From contig NZ_CP060716.1 in the NCBI RefSeq assembly GCF_014396385.1, forward strand, positions 124,001 to 188,000: a stretch of 64,000 nucleotides of DNA. Reading direction: 5' to 3'. Numbering within the stretch: position 1 is the stretch's first letter; each line of letters begins with the position of its first letter. The DNA is from Leucobacter denitrificans (GTDB taxonomy: Bacteria > Actinomycetota > Actinomycetes > Actinomycetales > Microbacteriaceae). A program made the position numbers and the translations under genes. The notes beneath the pieces were generated by a model. The model saw only the letters and a program-made list of their open reading frames with translations, searched no databases and was not told the DNA's origin. This document shows positions 12,984 through 21,157 of this stretch, in pieces.

Positions 12984-14198
12984 ATGCGGAGAGAAGCGTC
13001 GATTCTGCACGTTGACATGGACTCATTCTTTGTCTCCGTTGAACTGCTTGACCGCCCAGAACTCGTTGGCCTTCCGGTTGCCGCTGCACACGACACGCAG
13101 CGTTCAGTGGTCTCGAGCGCGAGCTATGAGGCGAGGCGTTTCGGTGTGCGATCCGCCATGCCAGTCGCCCGAGCGAAGCAACTGTGCCCGCAACTCGTGC
13201 TTGTCACACCGGTGTTCGAGAAATATCGGGTCGCGTCGCGAAAAATTATGGAGATCTTTCGCGAGTTCACCCCACTTGTTGAGCCGCTCAGCATCGACGA
13301 GGCATTTCTTGACGTCGCTGGTTCGCTCAGGCTCTTTGGTAGCCCGATTGACATTGCGAGGCAGCTGAGAGCGCGGGTACGAGACGAAACTGGGCTTCCG
13401 GCATCCGTCGGGCTCGCAGGCACTAAGTTCATTGCGAAGCTTGCATCACAGCGCGCAAAGCCCGATGGCATACTCGAGATTCCACCCGCACGAACGCTCG
13501 AATTCCTCCACCCGCTTCCGATTGGGGCGATGTGGGGAGTTGGGGCCGCGACTGAGCGAGCGCTGAAATCTCGCGCGATCCACACCGTTGCAGATCTCGC
13601 GCGGGAGCCACTCGACTCGCTTCGGCGCATCGTCGGAAATGCCTCGGCCGAAAAGCTGCACGAGCTCGCGAACGGTCGCGATTCACGCGGGGTAGAAACG
13701 ACGCGGATCGAGAAGAGTATTGGCCACGAAGAGACGTTCGCGACGGACATCACCGATCGGACAATGATTGAGCGCGAGCTGTTGCGGCTCTCGACGCGCA
13801 CCTCGGAGCGTCTGCGCGACGCCGCAATCGAAGCGCGAACCATCGCGATCAAAGTGCGTTGGGACACGTTCGAGACGTTCACGCGGTCGCGAACGTTGCC
13901 TGAGCCGACAAACACCACGCAACGGGTGTACTCGACGGCGCGCGAGTTGTTCGAATCGCTTGCGCCCGCAGACAGGGCGATGCGCCCCGTGCGGCTCATC
14001 GGTGTGCGGGCCGAACAACTTGTTGACGCGGGCAGTGGATCGAATTCGCTGTGGAATGAAGACGAGCAGTGGCAGGCGGTCGACTCCGCAGTCGATGAGG
14101 TTCGTGAGAAGTTCGGGGCCTCGGGGCTCACTTCGGCGCGCCTACTCGGTGGGCGTGACGAGGTGGTCGATCCACGCTCACTACAAGACCCGGGCTAG
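12984..14198 (+). CDS. dinB: DNA polymerase IV (Y-family)
   Basis: Translesion polymerase. Conserved motifs are ILHVDMDSFFVSVE (metal ligand), SYEARRFGVRSAMP, and PLSIDEAFLDVAGS with the catalytic Asp-Glu. The little-finger domain is at about 240-350. The frame is open 90 bases further upstream, but the conserved core begins at residue 4 of the ATG at 12984, so this start is chosen. A GTG at 12972 or 12969 is also possible. The last 30 residues have no clear clamp-binding QxxLF motif, though NSLWNEDEQW is present. Its stop codon overlaps the opposing stop of the DUF2017 gene within one CTAG. Confidence 0.94.
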   Translation: MRREASILHVDMDSFFVSVELLDRPELVGLPVAAAHDTQRSVVSSASYEARRFGVRSAMPVARAKQLCPQLVLVTPVFEKYRVASRKIMEIFREFTPLVEPLSIDEAFLDVAGSLRLFGSPIDIARQLRARVRDETGLPASVGLAGTKFIAKLASQRAKPDGILEIPPARTLEFLHPLPIGAMWGVGAATERALKSRAIHTVADLAREPLDSLRRIVGNASAEKLHELANGRDSRGVETTRIEKSIGHEETFATDITDRTMIERELLRLSTRTSERLRDAAIEARTIAIKVRWDTFETFTRSRTLPEPTNTTQRVYSTARELFESLAPADRAMRPVRLIGVRAEQLVDAGSGSNSLWNEDEQWQAVDSAVDEVREKFGASGLTSARLLGGRDEVVDPRSLQDPG

Positions 14199-14776
14199 AG
14201 ACCCGTCGCACCCTCGTTCTTACTCGCCGCACCGAGCGCGAGTATCGCATCGAGCAGGGAAGCGAGCCAATCAAACACGAGCACGGTGCCGCGTGTCTGC
14301 TCCTCATCGATGAGGCGCTCGTGATCTTCTTCGCTCTCGAGACCGATGCGAGCTGCGATCGCAAGCCGAACAGCAGTTACCGTACGAGCCCAGGCAGGAA
14401 ACGAGGCCTCCGTTATGTTCACCGCAGTCTCGGTCATCGACGTGCTGTTTGGAAGTGACCAATCGAGGTCGCCGATCACTTGCATAGCGTCTTGCAGCTT
14501 GCGATTAATGAGGCCCTGTTCGGTGACCCTTCGGAACGCGGTCGCATCGGCCGCATCTTCAAACGCGTCGGGAAACAATCGCGCGAGCGCAGGGTCATCG
14601 GGGGCGACATCAGAGCCACCCACCTCCAGGCTCGCGAATAGTGGATCGGGATCGAGCGCCGTCGTGCTGTGGCTCTCCATGAGCATGATGAGCTGACGAA
14701 CAAGCTGATCGAGCATGCCAGCCTCTTCGGAATCGAAGAGAATCTCCACGCCGCCGTCTGCCGGTTGTAGCCTCAC
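14195..14776 (-). CDS. DUF2017 family protein
   Basis: Actinobacteria-specific family of unknown function, very often directly downstream of clpS. The start is taken as the GTG at 14776 because it overlaps the clpS stop (GTGA), and the protein then begins VRLQPADGGVEILFDSEEAGML, the family N-terminus. About 193 residues, acidic, no membrane segment. Context suggests a role linked to ClpS and regulated proteolysis, which is inference. Convergent with dinB; the two stop codons share the palindrome CTAG. Confidence 0.85.
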   Translation of the reverse strand: MRLQPADGGVEILFDSEEAGMLDQLVRQLIMLMESHSTTALDPDPLFASLEVGGSDVAPDDPALARLFPDAFEDAADATAFRRVTEQGLINRKLQDAMQVIGDLDWSLPNSTSMTETAVNITEASFPAWARTVTAVRLAIAARIGLESEEDHERLIDEEQTRGTVLVFDWLASLLDAILALGAASKNEGATGL

Positions 14777-15081
14777 TGTGCATCCTCCCGTTCGACCGTC
14801 GCCCACAAACCGTACTCGTGCATCGCCTCCACGTGCAGTTCCATTGCCTCCCGCGACCCCTCAGCAACCACAGCACGACCAAAGTTATGCACCCGAAGCA
14901 TCAACTCGTCTGCACGCTCAACCGTGAACCCGAAATGCGTGCGGAACACGTAACTCACGTACGACATGAGATTTACTGGATCGTCCCACACAATCACCCG
15001 CCACGGAAGCTGCGGTGCGACTGCGAGCGAGCCATCTGTGCTCGGGCTGCGCTTCGTACCTGACTCGTCTGCACCCATCAT
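14773..15081 (-). CDS. clpS: ATP-dependent Clp protease adaptor ClpS
   Basis: Adaptor that delivers N-end-rule substrates to ClpC/ClpA. The core WRVIVWDDPVNLMSYVSYVF has the conserved DDP and the hydrophobic pocket residues. HNFGRAVVAEGSREAMELHV continues the fold. The ATG at 15081 overlaps the stop of the upstream metallopeptidase gene (ATGA), so it is preferred over the GTG at 15087. It is followed by DUF2017 with another four-base overlap, giving a tightly coupled three-gene operon. Confidence 0.95.
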   Translation of the reverse strand: MMGADESGTKRSPSTDGSLAVAPQLPWRVIVWDDPVNLMSYVSYVFRTHFGFTVERADELMLRVHNFGRAVVAEGSREAMELHVEAMHEYGLWATVEREDAQ

Positions 15082-15425
15082 CCCCACCCCAATTCGTGAA
15101 TGCGTGCCTCATCAATTCCCAAAAAGTGCCCCACCTCATGCACGAGCGTAATGCGAATCTCGCGAGAAAGCTCGTCAACATCTTCACAGTGCTCAAGCAG
15201 ATTCTCTCGGAAGAGCGTGATGCGATCCGGTTCCTCCCCATAACCATACGTATCGCGCTCGGCAAGCGAAAACCCCTCGTACACCCCAAGAATGTCACTG
15301 CCATCCTCCGGACGATCCTCGATGAGGAAAATGACATTATCGAGGTGTTCGAGCATTTCATCAGAGAGCGAGTCGAGGCCATCGGAAACCATCGACTCAA
15401 ACTCTTCGGGCGACACTTCGAGCAT
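15078..15425 (-). CDS. Minimal zincin metallopeptidase family protein
   Basis: A 115-residue protein of the short zincin family, essentially a metalloprotease core. The zinc motif is HEVGHFLGID near the C-terminus, with the third ligand supplied by the aspartate or histidine that follows. The N-terminal half is acidic (VSPEEFESMVSDGLDSL). Members are widespread in actinobacteria and no substrate is established. It leads the operon with clpS and DUF2017 and has a TAGGGT hexamer six bases before its ATG, so it is probably leaderless. Confidence 0.85.
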   Translation of the reverse strand: MLEVSPEEFESMVSDGLDSLSDEMLEHLDNVIFLIEDRPEDGSDILGVYEGFSLAERDTYGYGEEPDRITLFRENLLEHCEDVDELSREIRITLVHEVGHFLGIDEARIHELGWG

Positions 15426-15431
15426 GCTTTC

Positions 15432-15437
15432 ACCCTA
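15432..15437 (-). promoter_or_regulatory. -10 hexamer TAGGGT of the zincin-clpS operon
   Basis: On the minus strand TAGGGT is followed by six bases (GAAAGC) and the ATG at 15425. Spacing is the same as at mnmA, ligA and 8427. Confidence 0.5.
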
Positions 15438-15471
15438 ACCGTTCAGCCAGAGATTGCACCTAACAATCCTG

Positions 15472-15960
15472 TTATCCCTCCTCGTGAGGGTCGCGAGTCG
15501 TGCGGGCAAGCCACGGCAACACCAACCACAGTGCGGCAAGGAGCACGGCGGCGGCAGCCGCCGCGATCCACCCCCAAAACTGGCCCAGCACCACGCTGAA
15601 CACGAATGCCACCGTGCCAGCGATGGTGAGGCCCAAGAAAACGAGTGCGAGTGTCGTTAGGCGGTTCGAGATATGTACCGTTCGGGCTTTGCGCCCCCGT
15701 TGAAACAAGAATCGGTGGAGGCTCACTGGCGCAACCATGAGAATTGTGGTGGTAATCGCGAGCGAAACCAGCACGAGATACAGCGTGAGCTGCGTGCCCT
15801 TGATGAGCTCAGCGAACCGCTGCTGAAACGGCAAAATAAGCAGGAACGCAGTGAGGATCTGCACGCCCGTCTGTGACACGCGCAGCTCTTGCGTGAGTTC
15901 AGTCCAATTGCGGTCGGCGCGCATCGCAGGAGACTCGGGGCGGTCCGGAATGTCAGACAT
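15472..15960 (-). CDS. DUF6328 family four-helix membrane protein
   Basis: Inner-membrane protein of unknown function, 162 residues. The N-terminal soluble part ends in LTQELRVSQTGVQILTAFLL, the family signature. Four hydrophobic segments follow (about 33-53, 60-83, 103-127 and 130-150) with a basic loop RFLFQRGRKARTVH between the second and third. A TACGAT hexamer five bases before the ATG (15966-15971) suggests another leaderless or nearly leaderless message. No function can be inferred from its neighbours. Confidence 0.8.
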   Translation of the reverse strand: MSDIPDRPESPAMRADRNWTELTQELRVSQTGVQILTAFLLILPFQQRFAELIKGTQLTLYLVLVSLAITTTILMVAPVSLHRFLFQRGRKARTVHISNRLTTLALVFLGLTIAGTVAFVFSVVLGQFWGWIAAAAAAVLLAALWLVLPWLARTTRDPHEEG

Positions 15961-15983
15961 ACCTCATCGTACGCCGGAAGCAC

Positions 15984-16703
15984 TCACATGCGATATGGGC
16001 GAATTGGCAGAGCGAACGGTACGCCCGCGCGCTCGCCGCCGTCTGACAGCACGCCAGTGACGAGCTCGCGGGGGACCGGGTAGTTGGGTATCGCTGCCAG
16101 GTACACCTCGTGGGCCTCGAGCGACCGCACGGCCCGCTCTGCCGCATCCTCCGAGACCTCGATCGCGTGAGTGGGCTGATGCATCATGACGAGCAGCCAC
16201 TCGGCTTTCCATGCCTCGAGTCCTTCATCGGTGAGCTGCTCTCGGAACAACCACGGGTTGTCTGCGTCACGAATCGCATCGATGACCGCGATGCCGGTCG
16301 AGCGATGATCCACATGATTAAGCCCCCACGGCGCCTCAAGGCCCCAGCTCATCGTCACCACTGCGTCAGGGCGAGTGGATCGGATCTCACGCGCGATTCG
16401 CCGCCGAGTCCCAACCGAGGGTTCCACGAGTCCATCAGGGAGATCGAGAATGGTGAGGCTCTCAACTCCCACGATCTCGCACGCCTTGCGTTGTTCGTCG
16501 GCGCGGCACGGCGCGGTCTCAGACGGGGTCATAGTGCGGATCCCGGCTTCGCCGGCCGTGAGCAGCAAATACGAAACCTCGATACCGCGTGCCGACCATT
16601 CGGCCGCGACCGCCGAACCTCCGTACTCCATGTCGTCGGGGTGCGCGACTACGCACAGTACCCGCTCGATTCCGGTTGCGTCGAAGAGTTCGAGAGTCGT
16701 CAT
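15984..16703 (-). CDS. PIG-L/LmbE-family deacetylase
   Basis: Zinc-dependent N-acetylglucosaminyl deacetylase or amidase family, which includes MshB and Mca of mycothiol metabolism. The zinc motif is VVAHPDDMEYGG near residue 20, and the third ligand is in NHVDHRSTG. Length 239 fits the smaller PIG-L members rather than MshB (about 300), so a mycothiol role is possible but not shown. It has its own leaderless-type promoter and is followed 23 bases later by DUF6328. Confidence 0.85.
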   Translation of the reverse strand: MTTLELFDATGIERVLCVVAHPDDMEYGGSAVAAEWSARGIEVSYLLLTAGEAGIRTMTPSETAPCRADEQRKACEIVGVESLTILDLPDGLVEPSVGTRRRIAREIRSTRPDAVVTMSWGLEAPWGLNHVDHRSTGIAVIDAIRDADNPWLFREQLTDEGLEAWKAEWLLVMMHQPTHAIEVSEDAAERAVRSLEAHEVYLAAIPNYPVPRELVTGVLSDGGERAGVPFALPIRPYRM

Positions 16704-16709
16704 AGTGCG

Positions 16710-16715
16710 ACCCTA
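16710..16715 (-). promoter_or_regulatory. -10 hexamer TAGGGT of the LmbE-like gene
   Basis: Minus-strand TAGGGT, then exactly six bases (CGCACT), then ATG at 16703. Identical hexamer and spacing to the zincin gene at 15432. Confidence 0.5.
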
Positions 16716-16724
16716 ACGCCGCGC

Positions 16725-17273
16725 TCAGAGAATATACACGTCGAGGTGGTTGCCGACCGTGCCGCGGTCGTAGATCTTGCCCGGATACCCGAACGGTGTC
16801 TCGTACACGGTGCCCTTCGGTGCGGATCCGGCGAGCACGATGTAGCCGTCTCCGTCGCTGACGTAGCCACCCGCGTTGACGTGGCGCCCCGGAATTGCAA
16901 GACCACCGCCCGGAAGCACCTGCTGGCTGTAGTACGTGAACCGGTACCCGCCCCAGTTCACCGAACCAGTGAACATGAACTGTTCGAGCGTATAGAGGGC
17001 GGCGGGTGCTGGTGCATGGTCTTTGTGGGTGCTCCGGCCGCCGTCTTCTTCGGTGAGTGTGATATCGAGGTCGAGGATCGTATCGGTTGCCGCGGTCGAG
17101 GTGAGTGCCTGGTGGGCAGCCGGTGTGACAAATCTGGGCGCGCTGCTCGCGTACGCGTTTGGCAGCGAAAACGGTGCGAGAACCGTGGTGCCTACGAGCA
17201 CGAGCGTCGCCGAAACTGACCCCAGTGGGCGAATGCGCGACCAGGGTAGATAGTTCGAACGATAGACAGACAC
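16725..17273 (-). CDS. Secreted protein with a 3D-like (double-psi beta-barrel) C-terminal domain
   Basis: I do not recognise a named gene. The N-terminus from the GTG at 17273 reads as a signal peptide (basic, then SVSATLVLVGTTVLAPFS, then ANAYASS). GGGAG lies three bases upstream. The C-terminal 90 residues (GGLAIPGRHVNAGGYV, DGYIVLAGSAPKGTVYETPFG, GKIYDRGTVGNHLDVYI) follow the pattern of 3D-type domains found in cell-wall lytic or resuscitation proteins. The three aspartates that name the family are only partly present. Likely exported and cell-wall associated; an enzymatic activity is not shown. The frame extends upstream to 17339, but that part looks non-coding. Confidence 0.6.
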   Translation of the reverse strand: MSVYRSNYLPWSRIRPLGSVSATLVLVGTTVLAPFSLPNAYASSAPRFVTPAAHQALTSTAATDTILDLDITLTEEDGGRSTHKDHAPAPAALYTLEQFMFTGSVNWGGYRFTYYSQQVLPGGGLAIPGRHVNAGGYVSDGDGYIVLAGSAPKGTVYETPFGYPGKIYDRGTVGNHLDVYIL

Positions 17274-17315
17274 GATCTCCCGAGTGTAACCGCGCACCCT
17301 GAGTGTCGAAACAAT

Positions 17316-17347
17316 GATCGGCCCTGACTTTTGCGTCAAGGCCGATC
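17316..17347. repeat. Stem-loop preceding HTH cassette copy 1
   Basis: GATCGGCC pairs with GGCCGATC (outer 8 bp), with a further TGAC/GTCA inner stem. Seven bases, including TTT, separate it from the invariant GGGTCCCTGCGTAGA at 17355. No plus-strand gene lies upstream, so it is not the terminator of a visible gene. Comparable structures stand before copies 2 and 3. Confidence 0.7.
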
Positions 17348-17354
17348 GGATTTG

Positions 17355-17795
17355 GGGTCCCTGCGTAGAAAGTTCTCAAACCCTACTCCGAAGCTGAAAT
17401 TGTTGATTTCTCGCTGGAAACGAGGGGTATACCGGGTATCGCAGCGGGCCGGTAACACCCCGATTCAGGACGTTCGAGGGCCCTGTGTCAGGAGGATTGG
17501 GAAACCTCAAACCTTTCTCACCCCCGCAGAAGTAGATCGACTTATCGACGATTACCTCACTGGTTTCAGCGTCGGATACCTCGCTCAGAAGTATGGTGTG
17601 CACCGTGCAACCGTCTCGAAACATCTCACCCGGAGCAACGTCGTGCGCCGCCAGCACGGCCCCACAATCGAGGAAGCCGCAGAGATAGTGAAGCTGCACG
17701 GCGGTGGCATCTCAATGCGCGCTATCTCACGCAAGATGTTGATGATTGCGTTTCAAAGCAATATCGATTCGACGATCGCCTTCAGCGTTCCGTAA
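17355..17795 (+). pseudogene. HTH cassette copy 1, 3' truncated
   Basis: First of three related copies of a small double helix-turn-helix reading frame (others at 28699 and 31491). The first motif is FSVGYLAQKYGVHRATVSKHL; the second would be SMRAIARTLGVGRKQVR. In this copy sequence agreement stops at about 17735, in the middle of the second motif. The frame then runs 20 unrelated codons to a stop at 17795. The frame is open from the invariant GGGTCCCTGCGTAGA at 17355, but no good start codon with a ribosome site is visible; TTG at 17403 is the only in-frame candidate common to the copies. The HTH pattern resembles the C-terminal DNA-binding parts of resolvase/invertase-type recombinases. The broken end abuts a broken ankyrin gene on the other strand. 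Confidence 0.7.
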
Positions 17796-18077
17796 CGAAC
17801 GCCATGCTCCGCGGCGGATGAGTTCATCCACGACCTCCGATGAGGCGCCGAGCCAAGCTGCCTGGTGAAATGGTGTGAACCAAGAGTCACCAGCGATTCT
17901 CCATTGATTTACGCTCAGAAATCGCTCTCGATCAAGAAGACGAAATACCGCCTCCCAATTGCCGACTTTGGCAACGTCCGCAAGACGATTGATGTTGTCG
18001 ACGTGACTCTCCCTGAGAAGTCCCGCCTCTATCACGCCTGGCCAATCAACTTCCAACTGCCACCCTACGCTCGACAT
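17727..18077 (-). pseudogene. Ankyrin-repeat protein, 3' truncated
   Basis: A 116-residue fragment whose C-terminal half holds one recognisable ankyrin unit (WFTPFHQAAWLGASSEVVDELI followed by a turn and NAEGDRRIDIALKRNHQHLA). The family normally continues with more repeats after HxHL. Here the frame stops just as it reaches the broken end of HTH cassette copy 1 (about 17730). The ATG at 18077 overlaps the end of an upstream open frame, as in an operon. Probably the surviving 5' part of a gene cut by the event that also truncated the cassette. Function unknown. Confidence 0.5.
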
Positions 18078-18241
18078 TCGGACGGTGTAACCAGAACTAC
18101 TGCTGCCGGATCTACATCACTTGCCGTTGCAAGAGTCGGCAACTCGGCAGAATCAAGACCAGCAAGTTCAAGTGCTGCCTGTCCAGCTAAGTGAGCCGAA
18201 CGCACAGACGGGACTGCTGCACGGATAGGTGACAGTTCTAG
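18065..18241 (-). pseudogene. C-terminal fragment of an unidentified gene upstream of the ankyrin gene
   Basis: A minus-strand frame of about 58 codons with an actinobacterial-looking composition (AHLAGQAALELAGLDSAELP, then TASDVDPAAVVLVTPSE). It has no start codon and opens at an in-frame stop at 18242. Its stop lies 13 bases inside the ankyrin gene, a typical operon overlap. I read it as the tail of a lost gene. I do not recognise the family. Confidence 0.3.
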
Positions 18242-18423
18242 TCACGCCGCCAGTGCGACGGCACTCGATCTCCTCTGCAACCCGTCAGACCTTGACCGAA
18301 CCTTTTGCGACCGGCGCACGGCAAAGTAGCGCTTGGTACTTCTCAACGGCTTCTGCCATTCGCTCTACATGTCTGGGTCGGAAGACGAACTGCTTGAAGG
18401 TCGGTGAGTAAAGGCAGTAGCGC

Positions 18424-18652
18424 GGCGATCTGCGGAGCGCTGTCGATGTGATCCGACTCTGACGCAAGACGCTCGGCACCATCAAGACGAACCTGTCTTG
18501 GGCGTTCGCCTATAACGTGGCAGCGATTCCGGTCGCAGCGTTCGGTATGCTTAACCCAATGCTCGCCGGCGATGGCGTTCTCGAGCGTCTTCGTCGTTGG
18601 CAACAGCCTGTGTCTGCGCGGCTTCACGTCCATCACCAAGCAGGCTGCCTAG
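18424..18652 (+). pseudogene. Remnant of a CopA-type copper P-type ATPase C-terminus
   Basis: Translates as GDLRSAVDVIRL, a TGA stop (18460-18462), RKTLGTIKTNLSWAFAYN, VAAIPVAAFGMLNPMLAG, then after a frameshift near 18571 MAFSSVFVVGNSLCLRGF and a stop. This is the last two membrane helices of CopA-type ATPases. The stop and the frameshift show it is dead. The upstream part of the gene is gone. It lies immediately before the live CPH-type ATPase and shows an earlier copper ATPase stood here. Confidence 0.85.
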
Positions 18653-18690
18653 CACACCGGGCCGGGTCGCCCAGCCGAGAGAAGACACCC

Positions 18691-20802
18691 ATGACGAAGC
18701 CACACGCGGGCTACGGGCACGACCACGGGCCTCACAGTGGCCACGAGCACCACGAGCACCACGAGCGCACTGGGCACGAGGATCACGATGGTCACGTTGG
18801 CCATATGGGCCACTGCGGTCACGGCGATCATGTGGCACAGTTTCGGCGCCTGTTCTGGGTGAATCTCGTGCTCGCGGTGCCAGTCGTCGCGTTCTCGCCA
18901 ATGTTTGCCATGATCCTCGGCTATTCAGTACCAGGTTGGGCCACCTGGATCGCACCTGTTATCGGCACCGTGATGTATGTCTGGGGCGGCGCCCCATTCT
19001 TGACGGGCGCGGTGAGCGAAATCAAGGCCCGCAAACCGGGCATGATGTTGCTGATCGCCCTGGGCATCACCGTGGCCTTCCTCGCATCGTGGGGCGCAAC
19101 ACTCGGGCTGTTGCATCACGAGCTCGAATTCTGGTGGGAACTCGCGCTGCTGGTGGTCATTATGCTGCTCGGGCACTGGATCGAGATGCGTTCGCTCGCC
19201 CAGACCACTTCTGCGCTCGACTCCCTCGCGGCGCTTTTGCCCGACGAAGCCGAGCGGGTCGAGGGTGAAACGGCCGTCACGGTGAGCCCGGCGGAGTTGC
19301 GCGTTGATGATCTCGTGATCGTGCGCCCGGGCGGCAGCGTGCCGGCCGACGGCATGATAGTTGACGGACGTGCGGCCATGGATGAATCGATGATCACCGG
19401 CGAATCGCACCCCGCGACCCGCAGCGAGGGCGATGCGGTGACCGCCGGCACGGTCGCGACCGATTCGGGGCTGCGGGTCAGAGTCACCGCCATCGGAGAC
19501 GACACGACACTTGCCGGCATCAACCGACTCGTCGCCGACGCACAGAACTCGTCGTCTCGTGCGCAGCGCATCGCCGACCGGGCTGCAGGGTGGCTGTTCT
19601 GGTTCGCCCTCGCCGCAGCGGTCATCACCGCGATCGTTTGGATGCTCGTGGGCGACCCAGATGTGGCCGTGATGCGCACCATTACCGTGCTAGTGATCGC
19701 CTGCCCGCACGCGCTCGGCTTGGCGATTCCGCTCGTGGTTTCCATCGCCACCGAGCGCGCGGCTCGCGGCGGGGTGCTCGTGAAAGATCGTCTCGCGCTC
19801 GAGACGATGCGCCAAGTCGACGCGGTGCTCTTCGACAAGACGGGCACACTCACCAAGGGCGAACCGGTTGTCACCGGTGTCGCGCCAGTCGGCGATGTTG
19901 ACGAGCACGCCCTGCTGGCCCTGGCCGCCGCGGCCGAGGCCGACAGCGAGCACCCCCTCGCCAAAGCGATCGTCGCCGCGGCGAGCGACCGAGGCCTCAG
20001 CCTTGCACCCGCCACCGGGTTCTCTTCTTCACCGGCGGTTGGCGTCACCGCCACCGTGGCCGGCCACGAGATTCGGGTCGGTGGGCCCCGGCTTCTGGAA
20101 GAAACCGGGCAGCCCGAGATCGGTGCAGCCGATGCCTGGCGGGCCGAAGGTGCCATCATTCTGCATGTCGTTCGTGACGGAATCATGATCGGCGGGCTGA
20201 AGCTCGCCGATGAGATTCGCCCGGAGTCGCGCGATGCCCTCGCCGCACTGCATCGGCTCGGTGTTGAGGTCGTGATGATCACCGGTGACGCTGCAGCCGT
20301 CGCGGGGGAGGTTGCTCGCGAACTCGGTATCGACCGTGTGTTCGCGGGCGTGCGCCCCGAAGATAAGGCCGCGAAGGTGGCCGAGTTGCAGCACGAAGGC
20401 ACGGCTGTCGCGATGGTCGGCGACGGTGTCAACGATGCCCCCGCCCTCGCGCAAGCCGATGTTGGTATCGCTATCGGGGCGGGCACCGATGTGGCGATCG
20501 CGTCGGCAGGGGTGATCCTCGCCAGCTCTGACCCGCGTTCGGTGCTCTCAGTGATCGAACTCTCACGTGCTGCCTACCGCAAGATGAAACAGAACCTGTG
20601 GTGGGCGGCGGGGTACAACCTGATTTCGGTGCCGCTTGCCGCCGGTGTGCTCGCCCGCGTCGGGTTCGTGCTGCCGATGTCGGTCGGAGCGATTCTGATG
20701 TCGCTGTCGACGATCGTCGTGGCGCTGAATGCCCAGCTCTTGCGCCGCATCGATCTCAGCCCAGAAGCCAGCACTCGCGCCGTGCTCGAACGCACGAACT
20801 GA
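18691..20802 (+). CDS. copB: Copper-translocating P1B-type ATPase, CopB-like (CPH motif)
   Basis: Membrane pump exporting copper or silver. From the ATG at 18691 the protein has 703 residues. The first 47 hold 16 histidines, a cytosolic metal-binding tail typical of CopB, with no CxxC domain. Membrane motif VIACPHALGLAIPLV carries CPH instead of CPC, the P1B-3 class. The phosphorylation site DKTGTLTKGEP, the HP dipeptide (EADSEHPLAKAI) and GDGVNDAPALAQADVGIAIG are intact. The open frame reaches further upstream only through the CopA remnant, so that extension is rejected. csoR follows 24 bases downstream. No CsoR-type operator is obvious upstream. Confidence 0.93.
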   Translation: MTKPHAGYGHDHGPHSGHEHHEHHERTGHEDHDGHVGHMGHCGHGDHVAQFRRLFWVNLVLAVPVVAFSPMFAMILGYSVPGWATWIAPVIGTVMYVWGGAPFLTGAVSEIKARKPGMMLLIALGITVAFLASWGATLGLLHHELEFWWELALLVVIMLLGHWIEMRSLAQTTSALDSLAALLPDEAERVEGETAVTVSPAELRVDDLVIVRPGGSVPADGMIVDGRAAMDESMITGESHPATRSEGDAVTAGTVATDSGLRVRVTAIGDDTTLAGINRLVADAQNSSSRAQRIADRAAGWLFWFALAAAVITAIVWMLVGDPDVAVMRTITVLVIACPHALGLAIPLVVSIATERAARGGVLVKDRLALETMRQVDAVLFDKTGTLTKGEPVVTGVAPVGDVDEHALLALAAAAEADSEHPLAKAIVAAASDRGLSLAPATGFSSSPAVGVTATVAGHEIRVGGPRLLEETGQPEIGAADAWRAEGAIILHVVRDGIMIGGLKLADEIRPESRDALAALHRLGVEVVMITGDAAAVAGEVARELGIDRVFAGVRPEDKAAKVAELQHEGTAVAMVGDGVNDAPALAQADVGIAIGAGTDVAIASAGVILASSDPRSVLSVIELSRAAYRKMKQNLWWAAGYNLISVPLAAGVLARVGFVLPMSVGAILMSLSTIVVALNAQLLRRIDLSPEASTRAVLERTN

Positions 20803-20826
20803 CCTCACGCAGCCCAGGATCAGCAC

Positions 20827-21135
20827 ATGTCATCAACCACTGAATCGCACGCGTCGCACCACGGGTATATCGGCGATAAGAAGCGCTACCTGCAGCGCAT
20901 GAAACGAATCGAAGGTTCGGCCCGGGGCATCGCGAACATAATCGACGAAGAGCAGTACTGTATCCACATTCTGACCCAGGTCAGTGCGCTCACCCGCTCG
21001 CGGCAGGGGGTGGTGACGGGGCTCGATGATCACCTGAAGCACTGTGTGCTCGATGCCGCCAAGCTTAGCGACGAGGCCGCCCACGAGAAGATTCAGGAGT
21101 CCACTGCCGCGGTCAACCGGCTGATCCGATCGTGA
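20827..21135 (+). CDS. csoR: CsoR-family copper-sensing repressor
   Basis: All-helical metal-sensitive repressor (formerly DUF156), 102 residues. The Cu(I) ligand set Cys-His-Cys is present as C45 (YCIHIL), H69 and C73 (DDHLKHC). R-rich helix KKRYLQRMKRIEGSARGI gives the DNA contact surface. It follows the CPH ATPase on the same strand and should derepress it when copper rises, as known for CsoR. It converges on the TPC ATPase gene. Confidence 0.93.
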   Translation: MSSTTESHASHHGYIGDKKRYLQRMKRIEGSARGIANIIDEEQYCIHILTQVSALTRSRQGVVTGLDDHLKHCVLDAAKLSDEAAHEKIQESTAAVNRLIRS

Positions 21136-21157
21136 CTGTGTGAGTCGGCCTCGCGGG

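Noticed and set aside
13124..14131. 335-codon open frame antisense to dinB
   Set aside because: Shadow of dinB; Ser/Arg-rich, no motif, no start context.
16110..17219. 369-codon plus-strand frame across the LmbE-like and 3D-like genes
   Set aside because: Covers two recognised minus-strand genes and their intergenic promoter; composition is that of an antisense frame.
17316..17347. Stem-loop before cassette copy 1 as terminator of an upstream plus-strand gene
   Set aside because: No plus-strand gene lies upstream; the neighbouring gene is transcribed away from it.
18653..18690. CsoR-type operator before the CPH ATPase
   Set aside because: The short gap contains no GC-rich palindrome like known CsoR sites.
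19116..20486. 456-codon open frame antisense to the CPH ATPase gene
   Set aside because: It mirrors the third-position GC bias of a clear P-type ATPase gene; its product is a low-complexity Ser/Ala/Arg string without domains.
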